The notes: generated from the letters alone by a model not told the origin. A stretch of DNA of 64,000 nt from CAYMGQ01 sp964390055 (GCA_964390055.1 CAYMGQ010000003.1:1-64000), one strand, 5' to 3'; shown: positions 33,180-42,530, counted from the stretch's first letter. A program made the numbers and translations.

Positions 33180-34397
33180 TTGTTGGATATATATAAATAT
33201 AAATCGGTAACTAATAGTGGCAGGGTGGTGGAGGGTGAATACAGTGGAAGAACTGAAAATGATATTGTAAAAATAATTCGCAAAAAAAATCAAATACCCA
33301 TCAAGATTGAAAAAATAGAGAATAAATCCCGATTAAAGGAATTTTTTAATATTTTTAATTATAAAATAAAGTTTAAGGATTTATCAGTGTTTTGTAAACA
33401 ATTGCACACTATGCTTTATGCGGGAATGCCCTTAAAAAACAGCCTAGAGGTTTTATTAAGACAAACTAAAAATAAAAGATTATCGCTGATTGTAGAGGCA
33501 ATTGTTATTCAAATACAAAAAGGAATAAGTCTTTCTTCAGCCATGCAAAATTATGAAGTTGTTTTCACGCCTTTATTGATAAATATGGTAAAGGTAGGGG
33601 AAATCACGGGTAATTTAGATGAAGTTTTAGATAAGATGGCAAAACATTTCGAAAATGAATATAAAATCAATCAAAAGATTAGAAATACACTAATTTATCC
33701 TATTATATTAGGAATTATTTCAACAATAGTAGTAATATTGATTTTAGTATTCATTATGCCTTCATTTATCAATATGTTCCATGACTTTAATGCAAGATTG
33801 CCATTACCCACAAAACTGCTCCTCTTGCTTAGCAAGGCAATTATAAAATATAATTTCTTAATTTTAATACTTATCCTACTTTTCTTTTTGTGTTTCAAAA
33901 AAATCTATCATGTAAAGTTTATTAAAGAAAAGTGCGATGAATTAAAATTTAAGCTTCCAATAATTAAAACAATAGTGGTAGAATTATTCGTGATGAGATT
34001 TACCAGAGTATTATCCCTGTTATTATCTAGTGGATTACCAATAGTTACTTCTCTCGATGTATCAGCAGATACAACTAATAATAAATTTGTGGAAACTAAA
34101 ATTAAGCACCTTACAAAGGGAGTGAAAAAGGGAAGTAAATTGGCTGCTTTATGGGATGATATGCAATTTTTGCCCCCTATGGTAGTTTCAATGATAGCTA
34201 TAGGTGAGGAATCAGGGGCATTGGATAAGATGCTACTAAAAATATCAGACTTCTATGAGGAAGAATTTAACTCACATATAGAAAAATTGATATCTATTTT
34301 TGAACCAGCAATGATAATTATAATGTCACTGATTGTTGGGAGTATTATCTTTGCTATAATGCTACCTATGTTTGAAATGATGGAATTATTAGTATAG
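33180..34397 (+). CDS. pilC: Type IV pilus inner-membrane platform protein PilC (GspF family)
   Basis: The 405-residue protein has a TTG start ten bases after AGGAG. Two tandem T2SSF domains (about 65-190 and 270-395) are visible, each with the LSVFCKQLHTMLYAGMPL-type and MRFTRVLSLLLSSGLPI cores, and three membrane segments (about 168-195, 215-240, 375-400). The GE(E/I)SG motifs VGEITGNLDEVL and IGEESGALDKML match. It connects the PilB motor to pilin insertion. Confidence 0.95.
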   Translation: MLDIYKYKSVTNSGRVVEGEYSGRTENDIVKIIRKKNQIPIKIEKIENKSRLKEFFNIFNYKIKFKDLSVFCKQLHTMLYAGMPLKNSLEVLLRQTKNKRLSLIVEAIVIQIQKGISLSSAMQNYEVVFTPLLINMVKVGEITGNLDEVLDKMAKHFENEYKINQKIRNTLIYPIILGIISTIVVILILVFIMPSFINMFHDFNARLPLPTKLLLLLSKAIIKYNFLILILILLFFLCFKKIYHVKFIKEKCDELKFKLPIIKTIVVELFVMRFTRVLSLLLSSGLPIVTSLDVSADTTNNKFVETKIKHLTKGVKKGSKLAALWDDMQFLPPMVVSMIAIGEESGALDKMLLKISDFYEEEFNSHIEKLISIFEPAMIIIMSLIVGSIIFAIMLPMFEMMELLV

Positions 34398-34430
34398 ATA
34401 TAACTTTATATCTCTTGAGGAGGAAAAATA

Positions 34431-34811
34431 ATGATAAACCTTATATCTAATAAAATTGAAAATAGGAAGGGATTTACCTTAATAGAAGTAATTATAGTAA
34501 TGGCAATTTTAAGTATTTTAATAGGTATTGCTGCACCAAAAATGATAAATATAAAGGCTAGGGCGGAGGATAGGGCTAACAAGGTGACAGCAAAAACAAT
34601 TGAAAATGCAATAGATATAGCGGAAATTGTTCAAGGAAAATCTTTAACAAATGATAGCCAGAATGTTGCTGACTTAATTAATGAATATTTGGAAGGCATA
34701 TCTATAACAATTGGTACAAGCTATAGTGAAGATGATTGGGTGGTGAATTTAGATAATGAAATAGAAATTTGGGCACCTGGAGTAAGCGAACCCATAGAGT
34801 ACAATAATTAA
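34431..34811 (+). CDS. pilA: Type IV pilin, probable major subunit
   Basis: The 126-residue protein has the prepilin signature KGFTLIEV at about residues 14-21 (cleavage after G, then F+1 and E+5) and a hydrophobic helix to about 40. The small globular domain has no Cys pair. Its place between pilC and pilD is that of the main pilin in clostridial pil operons. The SD is GAGGAGG, the strongest in the operon, consistent with high translation. Confidence 0.88.
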   Translation: MINLISNKIENRKGFTLIEVIIVMAILSILIGIAAPKMINIKARAEDRANKVTAKTIENAIDIAEIVQGKSLTNDSQNVADLINEYLEGISITIGTSYSEDDWVVNLDNEIEIWAPGVSEPIEYNN

Positions 34812-34832
34812 TTTAGCAAGGAGCTGATAATT

Positions 34833-35603
34833 TTGATAACTAAAATTTATGTTGTTTTATTAGGTATTGTACTCGGCTCATTTTTGAACACGTGTATTTA
34901 TCGTATCCCACAAAAGCAATCCATAATTTCACCTGCTTCATGTTGTACAAGTTGTAATGCAGGATTGAAAGCTATAGATTTAATACCCATCGCTAGTTAT
35001 GTTATATTAATGGGAAAATGCAAGTATTGTGGCGATAAGATTGGCGTACGTTATATACTTATCGAAATACTTACAGGAATAATTGCCTTGGTTTTATTTT
35101 TAAAATGGGGGCTAAATATAAAATTTATTTTATACGGGATTTTTGCATGTTTGTTAATCTGTATTTTTTTTATAGATTATGATTATTTAATCATTCCAGA
35201 TGGATTAATATATCTTGGTATATTATATGGGGTGGTTTGCAAATTAATTTTATATAAAAATGAGAATCTAAGGCTAGCTTTTATAAACGGAATATTGGGA
35301 TTTGTGCTTGGGGGATTCATATTTTTGCTTCTAGCTATTATAACTAGAGATGGTATAGGTGGCGGGGATATAAAGTTGGTGTCTATGTTGGGATTTTACT
35401 TTGGATGGCAAAACATTATCTTAATAGCCCTAATTTCTTTTCTTATAGGTGGATTAATTGCATCGTTTTTATTAGTTACCGGAGTTAAAAATTTAAAAGA
35501 TCCAATACCTTTTGCACCATTTCTGATTTTGTCAAGCCTAATTATTTTTTTGTATAAGGATTTAATTTTATACTGGTATATTAAAGGTGCAATATTATAT
35601 TAA
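34833..35603 (+). CDS. pilD: Prepilin leader peptidase / N-methyltransferase
   Basis: The 256-residue membrane aspartyl protease (A24) has a TTG start behind AAGGAG. The cytoplasmic N-terminal loop holds two CxxC pairs (CTSC, CKYC) for zinc and the GSFLNTCIYRIP motif. Catalytic aspartates are in FFIDYDYLIIPDG and GGGDIKLVSMLG. It removes pilin leaders and N-methylates the new Phe. It is full length, unlike the truncated TadV-type peptidase near 10.3 kb. Confidence 0.95.
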   Translation: MITKIYVVLLGIVLGSFLNTCIYRIPQKQSIISPASCCTSCNAGLKAIDLIPIASYVILMGKCKYCGDKIGVRYILIEILTGIIALVLFLKWGLNIKFILYGIFACLLICIFFIDYDYLIIPDGLIYLGILYGVVCKLILYKNENLRLAFINGILGFVLGGFIFLLLAIITRDGIGGGDIKLVSMLGFYFGWQNIILIALISFLIGGLIASFLLVTGVKNLKDPIPFAPFLILSSLIIFLYKDLILYWYIKGAILY

Positions 35604-35637
35604 GTTAATTTTATATATAGGACTAAGGGTGATATCT

Positions 35638-36663
35638 TTGAAAATATATAGTTTTTATAAAAATAAAAAAACAATACTGGCATTAGATATTGGCAGTTAT
35701 AGTATGAAGGGTGTGGTGGGTAGATTTACTGGTGACCTTATAGAAGTTCATAATAAATTTTGTAAGTTGCTAACCCCATATTCATATAAAAAACATATAA
35801 CTACAGATACTTTAAGTCTCCAGAGGATACTGGAATCTATATTATATAAGAAAAATTTTAGAGCAAAGTCTGTTATTTGTACCATAAACAATATTTCTAT
35901 AATTACAAGGGAAATTATCTTACCTGCCTTAAAAGAAAAAGATTTAAAAAATATGATTAATTATGAATTAGATAAACTTTTTCCAATAAGATTAGATGAT
36001 TATGTAGTACAGTATAAAATTTTGGGTGTTGTATATGAGAATGATGTAAAGAAATATCGTATTTTAGTATCTGTACTGCCTAAACAAATAGCCTTGGAGT
36101 ATTTAGAATTATTTAAAAAGTTGAAACTAAAACCTATAGCTTTGGATATAAATAGCAATTGCATACATAAACTTATAGAATTAAAACCAAATATAAATAA
36201 CAATGATCGATATCTCAATCAAACCATCGCATGTATTGATTTTGGGTATAGTTACACCAATATTATCATTTTTAAAAAGGGTATATATAAATATAATAGG
36301 ATAATTAATTTAGGAACAAAGGATATTGATAGCAATAAACTTATAGAAAATGTTGGTTTTTCAAACAAGTTTTCGATTTCAAATAGAGATAATGATTTTG
36401 TACAATATTTAAATAAATGTTTAAACGAAATTGATCAAATCATCAATTATTACTTAAGTAGAAAAGAAGGAAATAAAATACAACAAATACTTATCTATGG
36501 CGGCCTTACAAATATAGAAAACATTGAAGACTATATTATAAATTATTTTAATATCCCGACTAGTGTTATTAATAATTTTAGCAATATCAGTTACATAAAA
36601 TCAGATGACAGTATGGACCTGAGTATCTACCTTAATGCAATAGCCGCTTTAATAAGAAGGTAG
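35638..36663 (+). CDS. pilM: Type IV pilus assembly protein PilM
   Basis: The 341-residue FtsA/actin-like ATPase starts at a TTG after AAGGGTGAT; an in-frame ATG upstream would overlap pilD and lacks an SD. Actin-fold motifs: ILALDIGSYSMKG (phosphate 1), CIDFGYSYTNI (phosphate 2) and LIYGGLTNIEN (adenosine). EKDLKNMINYELDKLFPI is the PilM core. It binds the cytoplasmic tail of PilN at the inner face of the membrane. Confidence 0.92.
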   Translation: MKIYSFYKNKKTILALDIGSYSMKGVVGRFTGDLIEVHNKFCKLLTPYSYKKHITTDTLSLQRILESILYKKNFRAKSVICTINNISIITREIILPALKEKDLKNMINYELDKLFPIRLDDYVVQYKILGVVYENDVKKYRILVSVLPKQIALEYLELFKKLKLKPIALDINSNCIHKLIELKPNINNNDRYLNQTIACIDFGYSYTNIIIFKKGIYKYNRIINLGTKDIDSNKLIENVGFSNKFSISNRDNDFVQYLNKCLNEIDQIINYYLSRKEGNKIQQILIYGGLTNIENIEDYIINYFNIPTSVINNFSNISYIKSDDSMDLSIYLNAIAALIRR

Positions 36664-36677
36664 GGGGGTGACAGTTT

Positions 36678-37241
36678 ATGCTGGATTTCAATTTCTTTGA
36701 GCCATATATCCCCAAGAGAAATAAATTATATAAAAAAACTATTTTAATAGCTTTAATAAGTATATTAATTTTATTAGCTATATTATATCCTGTAAAAAAA
36801 TACTCTGACATTCAAAATATAAAGGAGGAAATTATAAGTCTTAACTTATTATCAGCATCAGAAGAAAATAGTCCCAAAAAAAGACACGATATCCGGTTTA
36901 ATAATAAAAGGTTAGAAAATTTAGAAGCTGAAAAAAACCTCTTAAACGAAATTAAAAAAAAGTTATTTGATAAAAGCCTAATAAATGATTTGTTATTAGA
37001 ATCCTTATATGGGTCTACACACGAAAATATAAGATTAAAAAAAATTATAATAAATAATATAGAAGGTGAAGTTGTGGGCCAGAGCCTAAGCAAAATTGGT
37101 ATAGCGGCATATAAAGAAAATATTCAAAACTCATCCATATTCGATGAAGTTTTTATATTGGAAATTCATAAAAATAAAGGAAATTACGATTTTATTATAA
37201 CTTTTAAAATTAAGGAAGGAAGTAATGATGAAATCAAATAA
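36678..37241 (+). CDS. pilN: PilN-like pilus assembly protein
   Basis: The 187-residue bitopic protein has the short cytoplasmic start MLDFNFFEPYIPKR, comparable with the PilM-binding INLLP-type tail. One helix spans about 23-43, followed by a coiled coil (about 45-95) and a small ferredoxin-like domain. Sequence conservation of PilN is low, so the call rests mostly on topology and order after pilM. It overlaps the next gene by 17 bases. Confidence 0.8.
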   Translation: MLDFNFFEPYIPKRNKLYKKTILIALISILILLAILYPVKKYSDIQNIKEEIISLNLLSASEENSPKKRHDIRFNNKRLENLEAEKNLLNEIKKKLFDKSLINDLLLESLYGSTHENIRLKKIIINNIEGEVVGQSLSKIGIAAYKENIQNSSIFDEVFILEIHKNKGNYDFIITFKIKEGSNDEIK

Positions 37242-37830
37242 AAAAAGAAAATTGCTCTTAAGTATATTGGGTATTAGCATATTTATATTATTATATGATA
37301 AATTTGTAATTGCTAATTTAAATAAAAAATGGGATGAATTAATGTTGGATTATGTAGATATAGAAAAGGAACATTCTACAAAAAAAACTAATGAAGCCTA
37401 CTCTAGTCATATTGAAAGACAAATAAATGAACTTGAGGATAATATTTATCACATAAGAAAAGAATGCTTAAAGGAGGTAAATCAAGAATATATTATTTCA
37501 TTGCTAAAGGATTTGAGCCATATTCGAAATTTAGAAATAATTTCATTATATTTTAAACAACCTATGGATGTGCCCTTGGCCTATACTGAAGACTTCCAAA
37601 CTTATGATGCGGGATTTTATACACTGCAAAGCTTTCCCTTCGAATTGCTTATACATTGCAATTATGAAGGAATAATTAATTTTTTAAATGATGTCAAGCA
37701 TCTCAATAAAGCTATGAACATTAAAGGATTAACCATAAGTGTTAATAATGAAAATATACAAAATAAACTTGAGGTTAAACTTTTAATGGAGTATTACATA
37801 TTAAATATTAATTATAATGGAAAGAAATGA
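37225..37830 (+). CDS. pilO: PilO-like pilus assembly protein
   Basis: The 201-residue protein has a basic start (KSNKKRK), one membrane helix at about 10-28, a coiled coil to about 85, then a compact domain with SFPFELLIHCNYEGIINFLNDV, a motif seen in PilO proteins. Two ATGs are adjacent (37225, 37228); AAGGAAGG suits both. It pairs with PilN to form the alignment subcomplex. It overlaps pilN and is translated with it. Confidence 0.85.
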   Translation: MMKSNKKRKLLLSILGISIFILLYDKFVIANLNKKWDELMLDYVDIEKEHSTKKTNEAYSSHIERQINELEDNIYHIRKECLKEVNQEYIISLLKDLSHIRNLEIISLYFKQPMDVPLAYTEDFQTYDAGFYTLQSFPFELLIHCNYEGIINFLNDVKHLNKAMNIKGLTISVNNENIQNKLEVKLLMEYYILNINYNGKK

Positions 37831-37870
37831 TTGTTTTGTATTAAATATATATTTATATAAAGGTGAAAAA

Positions 37871-38314
37871 ATGCTAATTAAAGGGAATAAGGGATTTACC
37901 CTAATTGAAGTTTTGCTAGTAACTTTTATTATAGCACTAATAGTTGCTGTAACTTATCCTATAAATAAAAAAGTTTTAAATAGAGCAATGTTGAAAACAA
38001 CTGCTACGGATATAGAGAACGCATTATTACTTGCACAACAATTAAGTATAGATGAATCTAAGAATTATTGCGTTGAATGGGTTGGAGATACCTTTAGAGT
38101 TAGAGAAAAAGTATTGGGGGGCAGTATTATTTATAGGCAAAAAATTGACAAAAATATAAAAATAGTAAATGGCAGTGATGGTAGTATAACTTACAATAGG
38201 GAAGGCATTACAAGTTACGGTAAATTCATTATAGCCAATAGATACAGGGACGAAATAAGCATAGAGGTATTAATAGGAACCGGACAAATTAAAGTTAAGT
38301 CAACATTCAATTAA
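37871..38314 (+). CDS. Minor pseudopilin (GspH/FimT-like)
   Basis: The protein has 147 residues. AAAGGTG seven bases before the ATG (MLIKGNKGF) fixes the start; an earlier in-frame ATG inside pilO has no SD. The prepilin motif KGFTLIEV is followed by a hydrophobic helix. The rest resembles GspH-type minor pilins: LLLAQQLSIDESKNYCVEW and GITSYGKF beta-rich segments. Likely part of the pilus tip or initiation complex with the three genes downstream. Confidence 0.85.
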   Translation: MLIKGNKGFTLIEVLLVTFIIALIVAVTYPINKKVLNRAMLKTTATDIENALLLAQQLSIDESKNYCVEWVGDTFRVREKVLGGSIIYRQKIDKNIKIVNGSDGSITYNREGITSYGKFIIANRYRDEISIEVLIGTGQIKVKSTFN

Positions 38315-38337
38315 TAAATGATGGATGGGGAAAATAA

Positions 38338-38763
38338 ATGATAAATAATAAGGGCTATACCTTAATAGAGGTGTTAATTACCTTTTTTATTGTTTGTATA
38401 TTTATTGTAATTTCGTACACAATTATCAGTCAGGTAACTATTGCAAGTAATAAATGTAGTGATTTGGATCAAACATTTAGGGAGTTAAAAAATATTAGTA
38501 GTGAGTTAAAAAGCAGAAAAATATTAACAGACAGCGGATATATTGAGATTAATGGCAGCATATTAAAAGAAACTATAACATTTAGGAGAAAGGGATTGGA
38601 TGTTACTATCTCCGGAAAAGAATTATTGGATGATGGGGCTACTTATTTAGCTAGAATAGATATAAAGAATACAAATCAAGATTTAGATTATTGTGTTTAC
38701 GTCATGGTTAGGATTGATACACCTAACTATATAAAAGATATTGTAGAGGAGACTAGTATTTGA
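38338..38763 (+). CDS. Minor pseudopilin (PilV/GspI-like)
   Basis: The 141-residue protein begins MINNKGYTLIEVLITFF, an intact prepilin motif with Y+1 and E+5, then a membrane helix. The globular part is short and has a single Cys (SNKCSD) plus one near the C-terminus (DYCVYV). The SD is GGGGAAA. The gene order (GspH-like, PilV-like, PilW-like, PilX-like) supports the assignment, which remains approximate. Confidence 0.8.
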   Translation: MINNKGYTLIEVLITFFIVCIFIVISYTIISQVTIASNKCSDLDQTFRELKNISSELKSRKILTDSGYIEINGSILKETITFRRKGLDVTISGKELLDDGATYLARIDIKNTNQDLDYCVYVMVRIDTPNYIKDIVEETSI

Positions 38764-38812
38764 TTATGATAATATAATAGAATGAATTTTAAAATGAAAA
38801 GGAGAGTTTTGG

Positions 38813-39325
38813 GTGTTTAAGTCCTATTCTAACAATAAGGGCCATAGCTTAATAGAGTCTATTTTGAGTCTGGCCTTAATTTCAATAATCCTTATGTTAC
38901 TTTTGCCAATCTGCAGAACATATTTTACATTCCATAATAAACTTGGAAACAAGTTATCCCAGGAACGCAACACTAGATTTGCATTGAATTATATAGAAAA
39001 AGAATTTGGTAAATTTAGTAGAAACTCTATAGTTTATATTCCAGAGAAACAATCAATAAAAGGAAAGGATTACATGGGAAGGGATGTTTGGATTGATTTA
39101 AGCGGTCAAAGAAGGAATGATAAAAATACATTAATATATTTTCACAAAACCAATGGCGAAATTCGAATAAACAAAGATGGTGAAAATAATGTACTTTGTA
39201 ATAATATTGAAGATATTAGCATAAAGGAAATTATTGAAAATGAATTGCTTGAAATCACTATTACTGCAAAGCAAACTGACTATTCTATTAGCACAATAAT
39301 AAGAATAATTAGTGAGTGGGGATAA
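38813..39325 (+). CDS. Minor pseudopilin (PilW/GspJ-like)
   Basis: The 170-residue protein has a GTG start seven bases after GGAGAG. The prepilin motif is NNKGHSLIESILSL, with His at +1, less common but tolerated, and the conserved E+5. A hydrophobic helix follows to about 35, then FALNYIEKEFGKF, the GspJ-like helix. It ends within the spacer of the next gene, overlapping its SD region. Confidence 0.8.
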   Translation: MFKSYSNNKGHSLIESILSLALISIILMLLLPICRTYFTFHNKLGNKLSQERNTRFALNYIEKEFGKFSRNSIVYIPEKQSIKGKDYMGRDVWIDLSGQRRNDKNTLIYFHKTNGEIRINKDGENNVLCNNIEDISIKEIIENELLEITITAKQTDYSISTIIRIISEWG

Positions 39326-39333
39326 AAGGAAAT

Positions 39334-39948
39334 ATGAGAAAATATATTACAAATCAAAATGGGTTCCTTGTGGTAAGCACCTTTATTATTGGGTTTATAA
39401 TTATGATGTTGGGGTTATCTAGCATAAAACTAATTACCTTTGAATGTAAAAAGGTGTTTTCTAACTGGGATTTAGTTAAAGCTAGATATATTGCAGAAAT
39501 TGGTGCTGATTGTGTAATTGACGATATATTGAAAATGTCGGAGAATATTATAATGATATACTTAGAGGATTTAAGAGATATGAAGATCCAATATCTTTCC
39601 GAAATGGCAAATGGAGAGGAGAAAAATGAATTCGACTATCCCTTATTAGAGATATATCTAAAGGACAAACTAATTAGCCAGTTAAAGGGAATGAAAAGGA
39701 CAAAAAAGAATTTTCTTGATGGATATATGGATAATCATTCATATAATATAAATTTATTGTATAATGAAGAAGAGAATATGATACAATTAACTTCTGTTGG
39801 CATATATAGAAGATCAAGAAAGCAAATAAATGTTGATATACAACTTCCCTATTTAATTGATGCCGGTACAGATGAATATGGACTAGCAAAAATAAACATA
39901 TACCCTGCAGAGGTAGTTGCTTACTATGAAAGTATAGTTATCAATTGA
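39334..39948 (+). CDS. PilX/GspK-like pilus tip protein
   Basis: The protein has 204 residues. The ATG after AAAAGGAA is chosen (MRKYITNQNGF); an upstream GTG inside the previous gene lacks an SD. The NQNGFLVVSTFIIGFI start resembles the PilX N-terminus but has no glutamate at +5, as is typical of GspK/PilX tip proteins. One helix, then an alpha-rich middle region (about 60-140). It is last in the pil operon. Confidence 0.7.
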   Translation: MRKYITNQNGFLVVSTFIIGFIIMMLGLSSIKLITFECKKVFSNWDLVKARYIAEIGADCVIDDILKMSENIIMIYLEDLRDMKIQYLSEMANGEEKNEFDYPLLEIYLKDKLISQLKGMKRTKKNFLDGYMDNHSYNINLLYNEEENMIQLTSVGIYRRSRKQINVDIQLPYLIDAGTDEYGLAKINIYPAEVVAYYESIVIN

Positions 39949-39997
39949 TTATACGGTAGTAATGTGGTAATTTTAAAACGGCATAGGAGGGTTTTGG

Positions 39998-40261
39998 TTG
40001 GAAATTAAAAATTATATGGAATTAGTGGTAGATAGCCTACTACCAGATCTTTTAGAACGAAATTCTAGCATATGTAGATGCAAGCAATGCAGGGCTGATA
40101 TTAAGGCTATAGCCCTAAATAATCTGCCACCTAAATATATTGTGGCTCAAAGGAAGGATATTTTTTTAAAAATCAATGAATTATCAATCCAATTTGAATC
40201 TGAAGTTGTGGCAGCAATACTAGAGGCTATTCAAAAGGTTAAAAAATCACCTCGCCATTAA
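39998..40261 (+). CDS. comFB: ComFB-like late competence protein
   Basis: The 87-residue protein has a TTG start after AGGAGGG. The family pattern NYMELVVDSLLPDLLERNSSICRCKQC, then DIKAIALNNLPPKYIV, matches ComFB, including the Cys pair that can bind zinc. ComFB homologues in other bacteria bind cyclic dinucleotides and influence pili or motility; whether this one does is unknown. It sits directly after the pilus operon, 50 bases from its last gene, which fits a link with pili. Confidence 0.85.
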   Translation: MEIKNYMELVVDSLLPDLLERNSSICRCKQCRADIKAIALNNLPPKYIVAQRKDIFLKINELSIQFESEVVAAILEAIQKVKKSPRH

Positions 40262-40301
40262 GAGGATATGCAATAATACTATAATGGAGGTATAATTACA
40301 G

Positions 40302-41363
40302 ATGGATAATCGTGTAGACAAAATAAGAAATATGTTACAAAATAAAGCAATAGATGGTGTTTTAATTTGCAAGCCCATAAATATAAGGTATATATCTGGG
40401 TTTACTGGATCCGTTGGTTATATTATAATAACCCAAAATGAGGCAAAACTTTTTGTGGATTTCAGATACGTGGAACAAGCGCAAAAACAATGCAGAAATT
40501 TGGATATCATTGAATACAAAGAACTGAATTGTATTACTACCCTTATTCAAAATCTAAAAATCGGATCTTTAGGTATAGAGGAGGATTTTGTTAATTATAA
40601 ATATGTAACAAGTCTAAAAAATAAGCTAGAAAAGATTCAATTAGTTGAATTGAATGGCGCCTTAACAATGATGAGAGCTATTAAGGATGAAAAAGAGATT
40701 GAACTTATTAAAAAATCAGCCCAGCTATGCAATGATGGGTTTAACTATATTCTGGATTTTATCAAGCCAGGAGTATCAGAGGTTGATATAGCTATTGAAT
40801 TGGAATTTTATATGCGAAAGCGGGGAGCAAGTGGACCAAGTTTTGATTTTATAGTGGCCTCAGGACAAAGATCGTCATTGCCACATGGAGTTGCCTCCAA
40901 GAAAATAATTGAAGATGGGGATCTACTTACTATAGATTTTGGGTGCATAGTTGAAGGGTATTGCTCTGATATGACTAGAACAGTTGCGGTTGGGAAAGTG
41001 GAAGATAAACAAGAAGAAATTTACTCTATTGTGTTAGCAGCGCAAAATAAAGCTCTTAAATCCGTAAGACCGGGGATAACAGGTAAGGAGCTAGATGGTA
41101 TTGCCAGAAACTTTATTGATGAGAGTGGTTTTGGAGCAAATTTTGGACATGGATTGGGTCACGGTGTTGGATTGGAAATTCACGAGTTGCCCACCCTAAA
41201 CTGGAGGGGGGAGATAGCCATGGAACCGGGGATGGTCATTACTATTGAACCAGGTATATACATACCAAATTCTTTTGGGGTTAGGATAGAGGACCTAGTA
41301 GTAGTAACACAAGGGGGGTATAAAGTATTAACTAATGTAACAAAGGAACTAATAAAAATATAG
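40302..41363 (+). CDS. pepP: Xaa-Pro aminopeptidase family (M24B)
   Basis: The 353-residue protein has a creatinase-like N-domain (about 1-125) and a pita-bread catalytic domain. Metal ligands are visible: TIDFGCIVEGYCSDMTRT (two Asp), HGLGHGVGLEIHE (His), ITIEPGIYIP (Glu) and GVRIEDLV (Glu). The short length matches YqhT-type cytosolic aminopeptidases of Bacillota. It lies directly before efp, the order found in Bacillus and Clostridia; EF-P helps translate proline stretches, so the two share a proline theme. Confidence 0.93.
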   Translation: MDNRVDKIRNMLQNKAIDGVLICKPINIRYISGFTGSVGYIIITQNEAKLFVDFRYVEQAQKQCRNLDIIEYKELNCITTLIQNLKIGSLGIEEDFVNYKYVTSLKNKLEKIQLVELNGALTMMRAIKDEKEIELIKKSAQLCNDGFNYILDFIKPGVSEVDIAIELEFYMRKRGASGPSFDFIVASGQRSSLPHGVASKKIIEDGDLLTIDFGCIVEGYCSDMTRTVAVGKVEDKQEEIYSIVLAAQNKALKSVRPGITGKELDGIARNFIDESGFGANFGHGLGHGVGLEIHELPTLNWRGEIAMEPGMVITIEPGIYIPNSFGVRIEDLVVVTQGGYKVLTNVTKELIKI

Positions 41364-41409
41364 GTTCAAAATTGAATATAAGTAACCATATAAGATATAA
41401 TGAACCTAT
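41360..41409 (+). promoter_or_regulatory. efp promoter bracketed by an inverted repeat
   Basis: TTGAAT (41372-41377) and TATAAT (41396-41401) are separated by 18 bases. A perfect 9-bp inverted repeat, ATAGGTTCA (41360-41368) and TGAACCTAT (41401-41409), brackets the promoter. It could be a terminator-like hairpin of the upstream gene or an operator. Confidence 0.55.
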
Positions 41410-41451
41410 TAATCAAGGATTACTATAAATAACTAATGGAGGGATATATAT

Positions 41452-42009
41452 ATGATATCAGCTGGTGATTTTAGAAAAGGGGTTACATTTGAAAAAGACG
41501 GGGAGCCCTTTGTGATTGTAGATTTCCAACATGTTAAACCTGGCAAAGGAGCGGCCTTTGTAAGAACAAAATATAGAAACTTAAAAACAGGTACGATTAG
41601 GGAGGAGGCCTTTAATCCTTCAGATAGATTTCCAAGGGCCCATATTGAAACCAAGGAAATGCAATATCTTTATACTGATGGCAACTTTTATTACTTTATG
41701 GACAACGAAAGCTATGATCAAATACCATTAACTTTGGACATTGTGGAGGCTACAATTAAATTCCTAAAGGAAAATGAGAATGCAATAATAAAATTTTACC
41801 ATGGTGAAGCCTTTGAGGTTGAGGCACCAAATTTTGTAGAATTGTTAGTAACATCAGCTGAGCCTGGTGTTAGGGGCGACACGGCTACAAATGTGACTAA
41901 GTCAGCAACATTAGAAACCGGGGCAAGTGTTCAAGTGCCGCTATTTGTAAACGAGGGGGATAAAATAAGAGTTGATACAAGAACAGGTGAATATATAGCC
42001 AGAGTATAA
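41452..42009 (+). CDS. efp: Translation elongation factor P
   Basis: The 185-residue protein has three beta-barrel domains as usual. The modified lysine sits in the VKPGKGAAF loop (K32), the residue carrying 5-aminopentanol in Bacillus. ITAVEPGVRGDTA-type SAEPGVRGDTATNVTKSA and the C-terminal GDKIRVDTRTGEYIARV are diagnostic. The SD is GGAGGG. EF-P relieves ribosome stalling at polyproline. Confidence 0.97.
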   Translation: MISAGDFRKGVTFEKDGEPFVIVDFQHVKPGKGAAFVRTKYRNLKTGTIREEAFNPSDRFPRAHIETKEMQYLYTDGNFYYFMDNESYDQIPLTLDIVEATIKFLKENENAIIKFYHGEAFEVEAPNFVELLVTSAEPGVRGDTATNVTKSATLETGASVQVPLFVNEGDKIRVDTRTGEYIARV

Positions 42010-42074
42010 ATATATTTAAAACTGTAGATACTAGGAAATAAAGGATTGATGCATTTAATTGAAGGAGGAATAAG

Positions 42075-42461
42075 ATGGAATATCTTAAGGAAAGAGTTGC
42101 CTATTTAAGAGGCTTGGCCGATGGCCTCAGCATAGAACAAAGCTCAAAGGAAGGAAAAATTTTATTACATATAATTAAAACATTAGAGGATTTCGCGGAG
42201 GCTATAGATTCAATTGACACAGAACATGCTGAGCTAGTGGAATATGTGGATACTTTAAATGATGATTTGGCTGATGTAGAGGATGAAATATATGGATGGG
42301 ACGATGAGGACATTGATTTTATAAAAATTATTTGCCCCAACTGTGGAGAAGATATATATGTAGAAGAAGATATATATATAGATGTTGATGCAGAGGTAAC
42401 TTGTCCCCGTTGTAGTGAAATTATTAAGCTAGAGAATTATGAGGAATGTTCCTGCCAATAA
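42075..42461 (+). CDS. CD1247-type N-terminal domain / zinc-ribbon protein
   Basis: The 128-residue protein starts YLKERVAYLRGLADGLSI, the domain annotated after C. difficile CD1247. A helical, acidic middle (about 40-80) leads to a zinc ribbon: CPNCGED and CPRCSE with a terminal CSC. It sits between efp and spoIIIAA, where many Clostridia keep this gene. The SD is GAAGGAGG. No biochemical role is known. Confidence 0.85.
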   Translation: MEYLKERVAYLRGLADGLSIEQSSKEGKILLHIIKTLEDFAEAIDSIDTEHAELVEYVDTLNDDLADVEDEIYGWDDEDIDFIKIICPNCGEDIYVEEDIYIDVDAEVTCPRCSEIIKLENYEECSCQ

Positions 42462-42494
42462 AAAGACTATATAAATATATATAATAAGCAAGCA

Positions 42495-42530
42495 TAAACC
42501 AACAATAAAAGATTGTTGGTTTATTTTTTT
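42495..42530 (+). terminator. Intrinsic terminator before spoIIIAA
   Basis: An AAACCAACAAT/ATTGTTGGTTT stem with a five-base loop is followed by ATTTTTTTG, isolating the sporulation operon from efp. Confidence 0.92.
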
